Shown: positions 9,039-17,869 of the stretch, piece by piece
Layout of the letters: each line of letters opens with the position of its first letter
How positions within the stretch are numbered: the first letter of the stretch is position 1
NCBI GenBank assembly: GCA_035519535.1
Contig: DATIWF010000029.1
Span: 1 to 64,000 of the forward strand
Direction of reading: 5' to 3'
Length of the DNA: 64,000 nucleotides
DNA from: DATEGZ01 sp035519535
GTDB taxonomy: Bacteria; Acidobacteriota; Vicinamibacteria; Vicinamibacterales; SCN-69-37
Program-made: the position numbers and the translations under genes
Notes under the pieces: generated by a model
Database searches by the model: none
Seen by the model: the letters and a program-made list of their open reading frames with translations, nothing else
What the model was told of the DNA's origin: nothing

Positions 9039-9986
9039 GTGACGTCGCCCATTCTCGGGTTGCACCACGTGACCGCCACGGTCGACGACGCCCAGGCCGA
9101 CCTGGACTTCGCCGCGGGCGCGCTCGGCCTGCGGCTCGTGAAGAAGACCGTCAACTTCGACAACCACCACGTCTTTCATTTCTACTACGGCGACGAGCGC
9201 GGGCGTCCAGGCACGCTCTGGACGACGTTCCCGTACAAGGGGCACGGCGTGCGGACGGGGACGCACGGCGCCGGGCAGATTTCGACGACGTCCTTCTCGG
9301 TGCCCAAGGGGTCGCTCGCCTGGTGGCGGGCGCATCTGACGGGGCGCGGCATCGTCATCCACGACGCGCCGCCGCGCTTTGGCGACGCGGCGCTCGAGTG
9401 CCGCGACGCCTCGGGGCTCGTGTTCGAGCTCGTCGAGTCCGGCCATGATCCGCGCGAGCCGTGGACCGCGGGGAGCGTCGACGGCGATCGCGCCGTGCGC
9501 GGGCTCTACAGCGTGACGATGGTCGTCCGGTCGCCCGTGCGGACGCTCGAGCTGCTGACCGGGATGCTCGGCTTCATCAAGATCAACGAATCCGAGCACC
9601 GGATCCGCGTCGCGGTCAACGGCGAGCGCCCCGGCCGCCTGATCGACATCGTCGCCGACCGGGACGTACCGCAGGGCGTCAACGGCCTCGGCACGGTGCA
9701 CCACGTGGCCATGGCGGTCGAGACGGGCGACGAGCAGCGACGGCTCCGCGACGAGCTCTTGCGCCAGGGCTTTCAGGTCACCGACATCCGCGACCGCTGC
9801 TACTTCGAGTCGATCTACTTCCGCGAGCCCGGCGGCGTGCTCCTCGAGATCGCGACCGTCGATCCGGGGTTTCTCATCGACGAGCCGCTCAGCGATCTCG
9901 GGCACCACTTGAAGCTGCCGCCGTGGGAGGAACCGAACAGGGCGGAGATCGAGCGCGGACTTCCGCACGTCAAGCTGAAGGCCTAG
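9039..9986 (+). CDS. Double VOC-domain protein, ring-cleaving dioxygenase/glyoxalase-like
   Basis: A 315-residue protein with two vicinal-oxygen-chelate halves, resembling the MhqO/LinE-type 'ring-cleaving dioxygenase' group. The first half begins ILGLHHVTATV and contains LVKKTVNFDN and HFYYGDERGRPGT. The second begins SVTMVVRS and carries VHHVAMAVE and the metal-ligand strand FREPGGVLLEIAT. His and Glu in these motifs probably bind a divalent metal. The real reaction could be quinol ring cleavage or detoxification of a reactive carbonyl; the sequence alone does not settle it. The start is a GTG with no ribosome binding site and a TAAGAT box 6 nt upstream, so it is probably leaderless. Confidence 0.88.
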   Translation: MTSPILGLHHVTATVDDAQADLDFAAGALGLRLVKKTVNFDNHHVFHFYYGDERGRPGTLWTTFPYKGHGVRTGTHGAGQISTTSFSVPKGSLAWWRAHLTGRGIVIHDAPPRFGDAALECRDASGLVFELVESGHDPREPWTAGSVDGDRAVRGLYSVTMVVRSPVRTLELLTGMLGFIKINESEHRIRVAVNGERPGRLIDIVADRDVPQGVNGLGTVHHVAMAVETGDEQRRLRDELLRQGFQVTDIRDRCYFESIYFREPGGVLLEIATVDPGFLIDEPLSDLGHHLKLPPWEEPNRAEIERGLPHVKLKA

Positions 9987-9990
9987 CACC

Positions 9991-10070
9991 GGAACGTCGA
10001 GACTCCTCGGGGGAGCCTCGAGGAACCCGCCCGGGCCCTCCCGGAACCCTGGGGAACTCCCGGGGGGAAC
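9991..10070. repeat. Phased GGAAC array
   Basis: Five GGAAC boxes begin at 9991, 10022, 10043, 10053 and 10066, with spacings of 31, 21, 10 and 13 bp, near multiples of a DNA turn, in a very GC-rich setting. The array fills the spacer between the VOC gene and the promoter of the M14 gene. The same box in opposite orientation forms an array at 26388. Confidence 0.5.
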
Positions 10071-10079
10071 CTGCCGCGA

Positions 10080-10085
10080 TAGAAT
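10080..10085 (+). promoter_or_regulatory. -10 box (TAGAAT) of the M14 gene
   Basis: TAGAAT lies 23 nt before the ATG at 10109; the leader contains AGAGG. The phased GGAAC array abuts it upstream and could hold binding sites, which is inference. Confidence 0.4.
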
Positions 10086-10108
10086 GCCTGCGCCAACCAG
10101 AGGTCTTC

Positions 10109-13100
10109 ATGAGACTTGAGTCCGTGACGAAACGACTGATTTGGGCCACCGCGCTCGCCGCGATGCCCGCTGTGCTCCTCGCTGCCGGGGCGGATCAGAA
10201 GGGGAAGGCCGCCGCCGCGAAACCGATGACCGACGCGGAGCTGGCCGCCGCGAAGCCGGGGCGCGATCCCAACCAGCCAATCGACGAGGAGTACACGAAG
10301 AAGATCAAGGAGTACACGACGGAGACGTTCTTCCTGTCACCGCTCGTGGACTACATGCCCGCGGCGAAAGGCATCCCGACGCCGAAGGCCGTGCTCGGCG
10401 ACATCGCCGGCGCGCCCGGCAAGCTGCCGTACTCGAAGGAAGTCTACGAGTACATGGATCTGCTGGCGAAGTCGACGCCGCGGGTCAAGGTCTTCGAGAT
10501 CGGCACGACGGAGGAGGGCCGGCGGATGATCGCGGTCGCCGTCGCGTCCGACGCGCTGATGGCGAGGCTCGACCAGAACAAGACCGACCTCGCGAAGCTG
10601 GCCGATCCGCGGACGATCCAGTTGAACGACGCGCAGGCCGACGACATCGCCAAGCGGGCAGCGCCGATCTACTACATCACCGGCACGATCCACTCGACTG
10701 AGGCCGGCGCGCCAACGGCGCTGATGGAGCTCGCGTACCGGCTCGCGGCCGACGACAGCCCGTACATCCGCAACATCCGCGAGCACGTGATCACGCTCAT
10801 CACGCCGATCGTGGAAGTCGACGGACGGGACCGCGTCGTCGATCTGTACGAGTACAAGAAGAAGCACCCGAACGACGTCGTGCCCGACGCGATCTATTGG
10901 GGCCACTACGTGCGGCACGACAACAACCGCGACGCGATGGCGCTGACGCTGAAGCTGTCGCAGAACGTGCTCGACACCTACCTCGGTAAGAAAACGCCGA
11001 CAGGCCAGGCGCAGGTCCTTCACGACCTGCACGAGTCGGGGTCGTTCCTCTACGACAACACGATTGGCGACGGGCCGTACAACGCGTGGCTCGACCCGAT
11101 CTTGACCAATGAGTGGCAGCTCATCGGCTGGAACAACGTCAATGAGATGACGCGGATGGGCATGCCGGGCGTCTTTGCGTTCGGCACGTTCGACACCTGG
11201 TCGCCGGGCTACCTGATGTTCATGGCCGCGACGCACAACGGCATCAGCCGCCTCTACGAGACATTCGGCAACGGCGGCAACGCCGACACGCAGGACCGGA
11301 CGCTGTCGCCCAACGAGACCTCGCGCACCTGGTACCGGCAGAATCCGCCGCTGCCGCGCGTGCGATGGTCGCTGCGCAACAACAACAACTACGAGATGAC
11401 GGGCATTCTCGTCTCCGAGAACTACATCGCGACGAACCGGCTCTACTTCCTGCGCAACTTCTACGACAAAAGCAAGCGCTCGATCCTCAAGGCCAAGACC
11501 GAAGGGCCGGCCGCCTACGTGCTGCCGGCGAGCGATCCACGTCTGGGATCGCAGGCCGAGCTGCTGCGCGTCCTGCAGAAGCAGGGCGTCGAGATCTCGC
11601 GCGCGACTGCGGCGTTCACCGTGAATCTGCCCGTGCGCCGGCCGGCGGCGACCGGCGGCGGTGGCGCGGGACGAGGCGCGGGGGGCGCGGGCGGCGGACG
11701 CGGTGGCGCGGGCGGCGGCGGACGCGGCGCCGCGGGTGCCGGTCGAGGAGCGGCCGGTGGCGCGGCCGGAGCGGCCGGTGCCGCGGCCGAATCGGGCGCA
11801 GCCGAACAGCAGGCCGCGCAGCCGGCGCCGGCGGTCCCGGTGCAGCGTGAATTCCCGGCGGGCAGCTACATCGTGCGCATGGACCAGCCGTACTCGCGCA
11901 TCGCTGACGCCCTGCTCGATTATCAGTACTGGGCGCCGAATGACCCGCAGCGCAACCCGTACGACGACACCGGCTGGACGTTCCCTGAGGGCTTCGCGGT
12001 GCAGGCCGTCCGCATCACCGACACGAAAGTCCTCGACGCGCCGATGGAGATGGTCAAGGGCGACGTCAAGGCCCCGGCCGGCGTGCAAGGATCGGGATCG
12101 GTGTTCGCGATCAACCACAACGCCGACAGCGCGCTCGTCACGCTGCGCTACCGGCTGAAGGACGCAGACATCCAGCTGGCGGAGGAAGCGTTCGATGCCG
12201 GCGGCCAGAAATTTGCCCGGGGTTCGTTCCTGATCAAGGGCGTCAGCCAGGCCGATCTCGACAAATTGACAACCGAGCTCGGCCTCAAGGCCTACGGGTT
12301 GGCCGAGGCGCCTTCGGTGAAGACGCACCCCGCGCGCGCGGCGCGCGTCGCCATCCTGCACACGTGGGGCAACACGCAGACCGAAGGCTGGTGGCGTCAG
12401 GCATTCGATGTCTACGGCGTGCCGTTCGACTACATCGGTCCCGAGGACATCGGCAAGACGGCCGACCTGCGGTCGAAATGGGACGTGATCATCGCCGGCC
12501 CGGGGTTGAGCACGCAGGCCGTCGACGGCATCCCGATGTACCGCAACCCGGAGCCGTGGCGGAACTCCTCGGACACGCCGAACATCGGCACGTTCGCCCA
12601 GACCGACGACATTCGCCCGGGCATGCAGCTCGAGGGGCTGATGCACCTGCGCGATTTCGTCAACAAAGGCGGCGTCTATGTTGGCGCGACGTCGAGCGCC
12701 GACTTCATCCTCGCGAATGGCCTGGTCCGTAGCGTGACGACCGCGCGGCCCGGTGCGGATTCGCGCGTCGTCGGCACGCTCCTGCGGACGAAGATCGCCG
12801 ACGACGGCAGCCCGATCATGTACGGCGTGCCGGACAACCTGGCCGTGTACAGCGACCGCGGCGAGAGCTTCAACGTCGGCGGCGGGGGCGGCCGCGGCGG
12901 CCCGGGCGGTGGCGGCGGCGCGGCCGGCGGCGGCGGGCGCGGCGGCGGCCCGGGCACGCGCGCGACCGGACGCGGCACGCCGGACGATCCGGACGTCGTG
13001 CAGGGCCGCCCCGCGAACGAGGGCACCGAGCCTCCACCGTCCACGCCGCCCGACGGCGCGACGCCCGGCGGCGGGCGCGGCGGCAACGCGATCACACCGC

Positions 13101-13348
13101 CGCCCGAGCTGCGGCCCCGCGTGACGCTGCGCTTCACGGCCGAGCAGACCCAGCTGCTCGTCTCCGGCCTTCTCGCCGGCGGCGCCGACATCGCGAACCA
13201 GGCGGTGGTCGTGGACGTGCCGTCCGAGAAGGGCCACTACGTGTTGTTCGCCAACAACCCGATCTACCGCGGTGAGACCATCGGGAGCTACTTCATGGTG
13301 TTCAACACGCTGCTGAGCTTCGACAATCTCGGCGCGGGCAGGCGATAG
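10109..13348 (+). CDS. Giant secreted M14-family zinc carboxypeptidase
   Basis: A 1079-residue exported metallopeptidase. The ATG follows AGAGG, and a signal peptide spans about residues 1-26. The catalytic M14 domain occupies roughly 90-450: HSTE (His195, Glu198) is the HxxE zinc motif, and LHDLHES (His305, His308) supplies the third ligand. A GATase1/ThuA-like region (about 735-1000, beginning VAILHTWGNTQTEGWWRQAF) follows, as in large Acidobacteriota and Bacteroidota M14 proteins. Two Gly/Arg-rich stretches (about 514-567 and 924-964) sit in loops between conserved segments. The role is probably trimming of peptides outside the cytoplasm. The frame stays open about 650 bp upstream of the ATG, but that part is out of frame with the VOC gene and is not coding. 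Confidence 0.9.
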   Translation: MRLESVTKRLIWATALAAMPAVLLAAGADQKGKAAAAKPMTDAELAAAKPGRDPNQPIDEEYTKKIKEYTTETFFLSPLVDYMPAAKGIPTPKAVLGDIAGAPGKLPYSKEVYEYMDLLAKSTPRVKVFEIGTTEEGRRMIAVAVASDALMARLDQNKTDLAKLADPRTIQLNDAQADDIAKRAAPIYYITGTIHSTEAGAPTALMELAYRLAADDSPYIRNIREHVITLITPIVEVDGRDRVVDLYEYKKKHPNDVVPDAIYWGHYVRHDNNRDAMALTLKLSQNVLDTYLGKKTPTGQAQVLHDLHESGSFLYDNTIGDGPYNAWLDPILTNEWQLIGWNNVNEMTRMGMPGVFAFGTFDTWSPGYLMFMAATHNGISRLYETFGNGGNADTQDRTLSPNETSRTWYRQNPPLPRVRWSLRNNNNYEMTGILVSENYIATNRLYFLRNFYDKSKRSILKAKTEGPAAYVLPASDPRLGSQAELLRVLQKQGVEISRATAAFTVNLPVRRPAATGGGGAGRGAGGAGGGRGGAGGGGRGAAGAGRGAAGGAAGAAGAAAESGAAEQQAAQPAPAVPVQREFPAGSYIVRMDQPYSRIADALLDYQYWAPNDPQRNPYDDTGWTFPEGFAVQAVRITDTKVLDAPMEMVKGDVKAPAGVQGSGSVFAINHNADSALVTLRYRLKDADIQLAEEAFDAGGQKFARGSFLIKGVSQADLDKLTTELGLKAYGLAEAPSVKTHPARAARVAILHTWGNTQTEGWWRQAFDVYGVPFDYIGPEDIGKTADLRSKWDVIIAGPGLSTQAVDGIPMYRNPEPWRNSSDTPNIGTFAQTDDIRPGMQLEGLMHLRDFVNKGGVYVGATSSADFILANGLVRSVTTARPGADSRVVGTLLRTKIADDGSPIMYGVPDNLAVYSDRGESFNVGGGGGRGGPGGGGGAAGGGGRGGGPGTRATGRGTPDDPDVVQGRPANEGTEPPPSTPPDGATPGGGRGGNAITPPPELRPRVTLRFTAEQTQLLVSGLLAGGADIANQAVVVDVPSEKGHYVLFANNPIYRGETIGSYFMVFNTLLSFDNLGAGRR

Positions 13349-13370
13349 CGCCTTCCGGCCTTGCGGATTT

Positions 13371-13436
13371 CGGGATCGCACCATTTCAGATTGATTGGCC
13401 GAATGGGCCAATCCAATCTGCCTTGAGGCGATCCCG
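13371..13436 (+). promoter_or_regulatory. Structured leader or terminator with nested hairpin
   Basis: Outer arms CGGGATCGC (13371-13379) and GCGATCCCG (13428-13436) pair perfectly. Inner arms (13388-13400 and 13406-13419) pair with one bulge. They are separated by a symmetrical 8x8 internal loop and closed by GAATG. CGAATGG around the tip is complementary to CCATTCG at 13437-13443, so a pseudoknot is possible. It lies 22 bp after the M14 stop and 52 bp before the next start. It may be a terminator, a leader RNA or a degenerate spacer repeat; there is no T run. Confidence 0.45.
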
Positions 13437-13465
13437 CCATTCGAATTGGTCTTGCATTTCGGATT

Positions 13466-13482
13466 ACTTTGCGTTACAAAGT
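13466..13482. promoter_or_regulatory. Perfect dyad ACTTTG-N5-CAAAGT, operator candidate
   Basis: A 17-bp site with 6-bp perfect arms ends 6 nt before the ATG of the following gene, covering its ribosome-binding region. The form suits a dimeric winged-helix repressor (PadR-like), but no such regulator is encoded in the window, so the assignment is inference. Confidence 0.4.
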
Positions 13483-13488
13483 CATCCG

Positions 13489-14061
13489 ATGTCCTGGCTT
13501 CGCGCGGCGTTCTGGCGGTGGCTCCCTCTGGCGGCGCTCACAACGGCGTTGTGCCTGCTCGTGTACCTGGCCGTGCAGCAGATGTGGCGGCATGCGGCCA
13601 ACGATCCGCAGATCCAGATGGCTCGCGACGTCGCGGCCCGTCTCGAGCGGGGCGAGCCGGTCAGCGCGGTGGTTCCGGCCGACCACGTCGACGCGCGCCG
13701 GAGCCTCGCGCCCTTCCTCATCGTGTTCGACGATGGCGGCCGCGTGGTGGCGTCGTCGGGCAGCGTTGGAGACGAGCCACGCAGCGTGCCGGCTGGGGTG
13801 CTGACCTTCGTGCGGGAGCACGGCGAGGAGCGCGTCACCTGGCAGCCTGAGCTGGGCGTTCGCATCGCCTCCGTGGTCGTGCGCCATGGAGGCGCGTCGC
13901 CGGGATTTGTGCTCGCGGGCCGGTCGCTCCTCGAGAGCGAGCAGCGAACGAGTCAGTTTCAGCAGCTGGTCGGACTGGCGTGGCTCGCCACCGTGATTGG
14001 CCTCTTCGTCGTCGCCGCGGTGAGCGAGTACGCGCTTCGTGCGCCGCGCTCCGCGCGGTAG
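13489..14061 (+). CDS. Two-helix membrane protein with extracytoplasmic domain
   Basis: A 190-residue protein of unknown family. An N-terminal membrane helix (about 12-29) and a C-terminal one (about 159-182) flank a periplasmic domain of about 130 residues containing FLIVFDDGGRVVASSG. This is the layout of the sensory half of a histidine kinase (Cache or PAS-like), but no HAMP, kinase or cyclase domain follows: it ends ALRAPRSAR. It may be a stand-alone sensor subunit or modulator. I chose the ATG at 13489 because an ACTTTG/CAAAGT dyad lies just before it; an in-frame ATG at 13423 would fall inside the leader hairpin. No clear Shine-Dalgarno was seen. Confidence 0.7.
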   Translation: MSWLRAAFWRWLPLAALTTALCLLVYLAVQQMWRHAANDPQIQMARDVAARLERGEPVSAVVPADHVDARRSLAPFLIVFDDGGRVVASSGSVGDEPRSVPAGVLTFVREHGEERVTWQPELGVRIASVVVRHGGASPGFVLAGRSLLESEQRTSQFQQLVGLAWLATVIGLFVVAAVSEYALRAPRSAR

Positions 14062-14187
14062 CTAGTTCGCGTGCTCCGGCTGAAGGAGTCCCCGGGAGTT
14101 CGCACTGGCTGTCCTGAGCAGCGGACAATTCCCCACCCGGAGATCCCGCGCGCTCGCAGATTCCGGCCGGATTTCGACGAGTCGCTT

Positions 14188-14202
14188 GGCAAGGTCCTTG
14201 CC
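14188..14202. promoter_or_regulatory. Perfect dyad GGCAAGG-T-CCTTGCC
   Basis: This 15-bp perfect dyad lies 69 bp before the PEGA gene in a 209-bp spacer. It could be an operator or a small hairpin. Nothing else is recognisable in 14062-14270 apart from GGAGG before the ATG. Confidence 0.3.
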
Positions 14203-14270
14203 TTCTTGAGTGGCGAGGGCTTAGGCTCGGGAGTGCACACCGCGCCCGATGCTGGCCCGCGGAGGTCGCC

Positions 14271-15074
14271 ATGAACCTCAACCCACGCAGAATGTTCACG
14301 TCCCTGGTCGTGCTGGCCGTGCTCGCGGCGAGCGTTCCGGCGCTGGCCGATGATCAACACCACCGCAGCGCGTCGGGCCGGACGGTGCAACAGGCGCCTG
14401 CGCGGCAGGCGGCTCCGCAAGCTCAGCCCAGGCAGGCGCCGCCTCCGGCTTCACGCGGAGGGTTTGCGCCGAGGGCGCCGCAAGGCCAGCCGGCGCGGCC
14501 GCAGGTCGTCCCGCGCGGCAGCGCCGCGCCGCAGGCGTCAGTTGCGCCGCGCGGCTACGCCGTCCCGCGCGGCAGCGTCGCGCCGGCGCCCGGGTATTCC
14601 CATGGCTACGGCTACGCCGTTCCGCGCGCGTATCATCCACCGGTCGTCGTGGCGCCGCGCTACGCCTATCCGTACTACGCGCGCCCGCGCTACGTGTACC
14701 CGTACAGCTATCCGTACTACGCGTTCCACTCCCACTTCAGCCTGAGCTTCGGGTTCTTTGTGGGGTATCCGGTCGCGTATCCGACCTGGTACAACCCCTA
14801 CGCGTATGGCACGTTCGGCTACGGCGTGCCGTACGGCGTGGCCTACGGCGGGCTGAGCTTCAACGTGCAGCCGTATGACGCGGCGGTGTTCGTCGACGGC
14901 GTCTTCGTCGGTGCGGCCGCAGACTTCGGACCCCAGGCGGCGCCGCTCACGCTGCGCGCCGGACTGCACCACATCGAGCTGCGGGCGGGTGACGCCCAGC
15001 CGCTGGCCTTCGACATCACCGTCGTCCCGGGTCAGGTGATTCCGTACCAGGGGACGCTGCCGATCGTCCGGTAG
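14271..15074 (+). CDS. Secreted Pro/Ala/Tyr-rich protein with C-terminal PEGA-like domain
   Basis: A 267-residue exported protein. The signal peptide (about 1-27, ending ASVPALA) is followed by a disordered Pro/Gln/Arg region (about 28-110) and a Tyr/Pro-rich, probably surface or membrane-apposed segment (about 110-195, many YPYY repeats). The last 70 residues (SFNVQPYDAAVFVDGVFVG ... LRAGLHHIELRAGD) are a PEGA-type beta domain, often found at the cell surface. GGAGG lies 5 nt before the ATG. The function is not known; a surface or envelope structural role is likely. It ends just before a spacer repeat element. Confidence 0.8.
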   Translation: MNLNPRRMFTSLVVLAVLAASVPALADDQHHRSASGRTVQQAPARQAAPQAQPRQAPPPASRGGFAPRAPQGQPARPQVVPRGSAAPQASVAPRGYAVPRGSVAPAPGYSHGYGYAVPRAYHPPVVVAPRYAYPYYARPRYVYPYSYPYYAFHSHFSLSFGFFVGYPVAYPTWYNPYAYGTFGYGVPYGVAYGGLSFNVQPYDAAVFVDGVFVGAAADFGPQAAPLTLRAGLHHIELRAGDAQPLAFDITVVPGQVIPYQGTLPIVR

Positions 15075-15103
15075 GCCATCGCACTCGGGCGATCTGTCGT
15101 CGG

Positions 15104-15290
15104 AGAATCGCAAAGAGCCGTCGATTGTCGGTCATCGGTATCGATCAACGCCCGATCGATATCGGTCATCGATGGTCGACGGCTCTTCGTTTGCCTGATC
15201 ACCGATATCGATGACCGTTCATCGATGTCGATTATCGATGATCGATGGCCCTTCGATTCCCCGATCCTCGATTTCCGATTTCCGATGGAT
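15104..15290. repeat. CATCGAT/ATCGG spacer element, copy A
   Basis: The spacer between two convergent genes is filled with ATCGAT- and ATCGG-containing words. Twelve-base perfect inverted arms (15113-15124 and 15176-15187) flank a segment rich in CGATATCGGTCATCGATG. The right end (15247-15288) has GGCCCTTCGATT followed by heptamers CGATTTC, closely matching the right arm of the larger element at 50557-50901. It may act as a bidirectional terminator. Confidence 0.6.
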
Positions 15291-17792
15291 TCACTCGTAC
15301 CGGAGCGCACGCATGGGGTCGATGCGCGATGCGCGCAGGGCCGGGATGAATCCCGCTGAGAGCGCGACGATGGCGAGCGCGATCGCCGAGATGGTCAGCA
15401 CGAGGGGGTCGTACCCCTTGATCTCATAGAGCAGCGCGCCGGCAGCCGAGCCGATGCCCACGGCGAGGCCCAGCCCCACCAGACCGCCGACGATCGTCAT
15501 GAGGCCGACCTGCCGGAGCACCATGCTGCGCACGCGGGCCGGATCCGCCCCGAGCGCCATGCGCAATCCGAACTCGCGCGTGCGCTGGGCGACCGTGAAG
15601 GCGAGCACGCCGTAGAGGCCGATGGCGGCGAGCGCGGTCGCCACGCTCGCGAACGCGGCGGAGAGGGTCGTGATGAGCCGATCCATGAACACGTTCTCGC
15701 GCACCTGCTGGGTCATCGTGCGCATGTCGCCGACCGGAAGGTTCGCGTCGAGCTTCGCGATGACCGTTGGAATCGCCGCCAGGACGGGCGCCGGATCGCC
15801 GGCCGTGCGCACGTAGAACGTCGCGTCGCCGACCTGGTCGTCCTGCTGGAGCGGCGTGTAGAACACGGGCGGCACGACGGCCTTGACCTCGCTGTACTTC
15901 GCATCCTGCGCGAGGCCGATGATCTCGATGTCGAGCTTGACCGCGTCCCCGGTGCCGCGCGCCATCAGCTTGCCGACGGCTTCGCGGCCGAGCTTGAATT
16001 TCCTGGCGAAGGCCTCGTTCACGATCGCGACCTTGTGTTGCCCCGTCGCGTCGGCCCGCGTGAACTCCCGTCCCGCGATGAGCGGAATCCCCATCGTCCT
16101 GAAGAATCCCGGCGTCACTTCGTCGAAGCGCGATCCCGTGTCCGTGTCGGGACCCGCGGGATAGCCCTCGACCGAGACGCCGTTGCCGTAGTTATCGCCC
16201 GAGAGCAGCGGCACGATCGACGCCGTCACGCCCGTGACGCCGGGCAGGGCGGCGAGCCGGTCCTCCACCTGATCGAAGAACGCGAGCGTGCGGGGCGTGG
16301 TGTAGCCGTTCAGCTCCGGCGCGATGCCGAAGGTCACGAGGTTGTCCGTCCGGATGCCGAGGTCCACGCGGCTGACGTTCAACAGGCTCTTGGTGAAGAG
16401 CCCCGCAGCGGCAAGCAGCGCCATCGACAGCGCGATCTGCGCGACCACGAGGCCGCTGCGGAACCGCGTGGCCGACCGCGCGCCGGCCGGCTGCCGGGCG
16501 TTGTCCTTGAGCGTCGACGCCAGGTCCGGACGCGTGCTGTGAATCGCGGGGAACAGGCCGAAGACGACCCCGGTGATCAGCGCGAGCCCGGTGGCGAAGA
16601 GTGTGACGGCGGGGTCGAGCGAGAAGGACAGCGACTCGCTGGCGTCCGCCGGCAGGATCGCGCCGATGCCGCCGAGCGTCCAGCGCGCCACGAGCAGGCC
16701 CGCGGCGCCGCCGAGGAGCGCGAGCAGGCACGACTCGAACAGCAGCTGGCGGATGAGCCGGGCGCGGCTCGCGCCAATCGACAGGCGGACGGCCATTTCC
16801 CCGGCCCGCGCGGCGGACCGCGCGAGCAGCAGGTTCGCGATGTTCGCGCACGCGATGAGCAACACGACGCCGGTTACCGAGAAGAGCAGCGTCAGCGGCG
16901 CCTGCGCCTCGGCGTGCACGCTGCTCTGGCCGCGCGCGCCCGGCTCCATCGTGAGCGCCTTCGCCTTGAACTTTGCGAGCGTGGCCTCGCTCATGCCCTT
17001 CTGCTCGGCGGCTTCGACGCTGTTGATGACCGCGTGGTACTGGACGTTGAGCGACGCGCGCGCCTGATCGATCGTGACGCCCGGCTTCAGTCGCCCGAAC
17101 AGATACGCCCAATAACTTTTCCGGTTGTCGAAGCCCTTGAAGAACGGTTGGACCGCGGACCGCAGGGTGATCGGGACGAACACCTTGGGCTCGACGCCGA
17201 GCGTCGTGCCCTGAAAGCCGTCCGGCGCGACGCCGACGATCGTCAGGGACTGGCCGTTCACGATCATCGTCTGGCCCACCGCGCCCGGGTTCTCGCCGAA
17301 GCGCGCGCGCCAGTAGGCGTAGCTGAGGACGACGGCGTGCGGCTCGCCCAGCGTGGTGTCGTCAGCCGGACTGAAGAGGCGCCCGACCGCGGGCCTCAGC
17401 CCGAGCACGGGGAAGTAGCTGCCGGACACGAGCGCGCCCGTGCCCTGGGCGGTCTGTCCGTTGTAAGCGAGGTTGGCGCCGAAGAACACGTGCGCTGCGA
17501 CGCCCGTCAACACCGTCTGCTCGCGCTCGAGGTCGCGGAACATCGCGTAGCTGAAGACGTCGTCGCAATCGCCCGGCTGGCCGCATGACTGCGAGCCCGG
17601 CTTGGGGCCGGGGGCGCCCAGGTTGACCAGCTGGCCGGGATGATCCACCGGCAGCGGCCGCAGCAGCGCCTGGTTGAAGAGCGAGAAAATCGCCGCGTTG
17701 GCGCCGATGCCGAGCGCCAGAGAAATGACGGCGACCGTCGTGAGGAACGGCGCCTTGAACAGCATCCGGAATGCAAAACGAAGTGTGGTCAT
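15291..17792 (-). CDS. ADOP-family ABC transporter permease (duplicated MacB/FtsX type)
   Basis: An 833-residue inner-membrane permease. It opens with the typical MTTLRFAFRMLFKAPFLTTV and ALGIGANAAIFSLFN, followed by a MacB-like periplasmic domain, an FtsX block of three helices with ANIANLLLARSAAR, then a second periplasmic domain and FtsX block (FGLRMALGADPARVR), ending MRALRYE as usual. I take the ATG at 17792 because the conserved N-terminus begins there; the frame is open 90 bp further up. ADOP proteins work with a MacB-type ATPase in efflux of peptides, lipoproteins or drugs; no ATPase gene adjoins, so it must be elsewhere or shared. Confidence 0.92.
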   Translation of the reverse strand: MTTLRFAFRMLFKAPFLTTVAVISLALGIGANAAIFSLFNQALLRPLPVDHPGQLVNLGAPGPKPGSQSCGQPGDCDDVFSYAMFRDLEREQTVLTGVAAHVFFGANLAYNGQTAQGTGALVSGSYFPVLGLRPAVGRLFSPADDTTLGEPHAVVLSYAYWRARFGENPGAVGQTMIVNGQSLTIVGVAPDGFQGTTLGVEPKVFVPITLRSAVQPFFKGFDNRKSYWAYLFGRLKPGVTIDQARASLNVQYHAVINSVEAAEQKGMSEATLAKFKAKALTMEPGARGQSSVHAEAQAPLTLLFSVTGVVLLIACANIANLLLARSAARAGEMAVRLSIGASRARLIRQLLFESCLLALLGGAAGLLVARWTLGGIGAILPADASESLSFSLDPAVTLFATGLALITGVVFGLFPAIHSTRPDLASTLKDNARQPAGARSATRFRSGLVVAQIALSMALLAAAGLFTKSLLNVSRVDLGIRTDNLVTFGIAPELNGYTTPRTLAFFDQVEDRLAALPGVTGVTASIVPLLSGDNYGNGVSVEGYPAGPDTDTGSRFDEVTPGFFRTMGIPLIAGREFTRADATGQHKVAIVNEAFARKFKLGREAVGKLMARGTGDAVKLDIEIIGLAQDAKYSEVKAVVPPVFYTPLQQDDQVGDATFYVRTAGDPAPVLAAIPTVIAKLDANLPVGDMRTMTQQVRENVFMDRLITTLSAAFASVATALAAIGLYGVLAFTVAQRTREFGLRMALGADPARVRSMVLRQVGLMTIVGGLVGLGLAVGIGSAAGALLYEIKGYDPLVLTISAIALAIVALSAGFIPALRASRIDPMRALRYE

Positions 17793-17869
17793 GGGCCCCC
17801 GGGGAGGACTGCCCGTATTCGACGGATTGGCGGAGCAAATGGTTGTGACAGGCATGCCATAGTGAGGGC

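Noticed and set aside
10337..13411. Long minus-strand open frame (about 1000 codons) opposite the M14 gene
   Set aside because: It is Arg/His/Leu-rich, lacks any family signature and mirrors the GC-rich codons of the convincing plus-strand gene. Similar opposite-strand frames against the third propeller (29859-32693), uvrA (44448-47222) and others were discarded for the same reason.
15104..15290. Insertion sequence or integron attachment site
   Set aside because: No transposase or integrase, no target-site duplication and only short words; a spacer repeat is a simpler reading.
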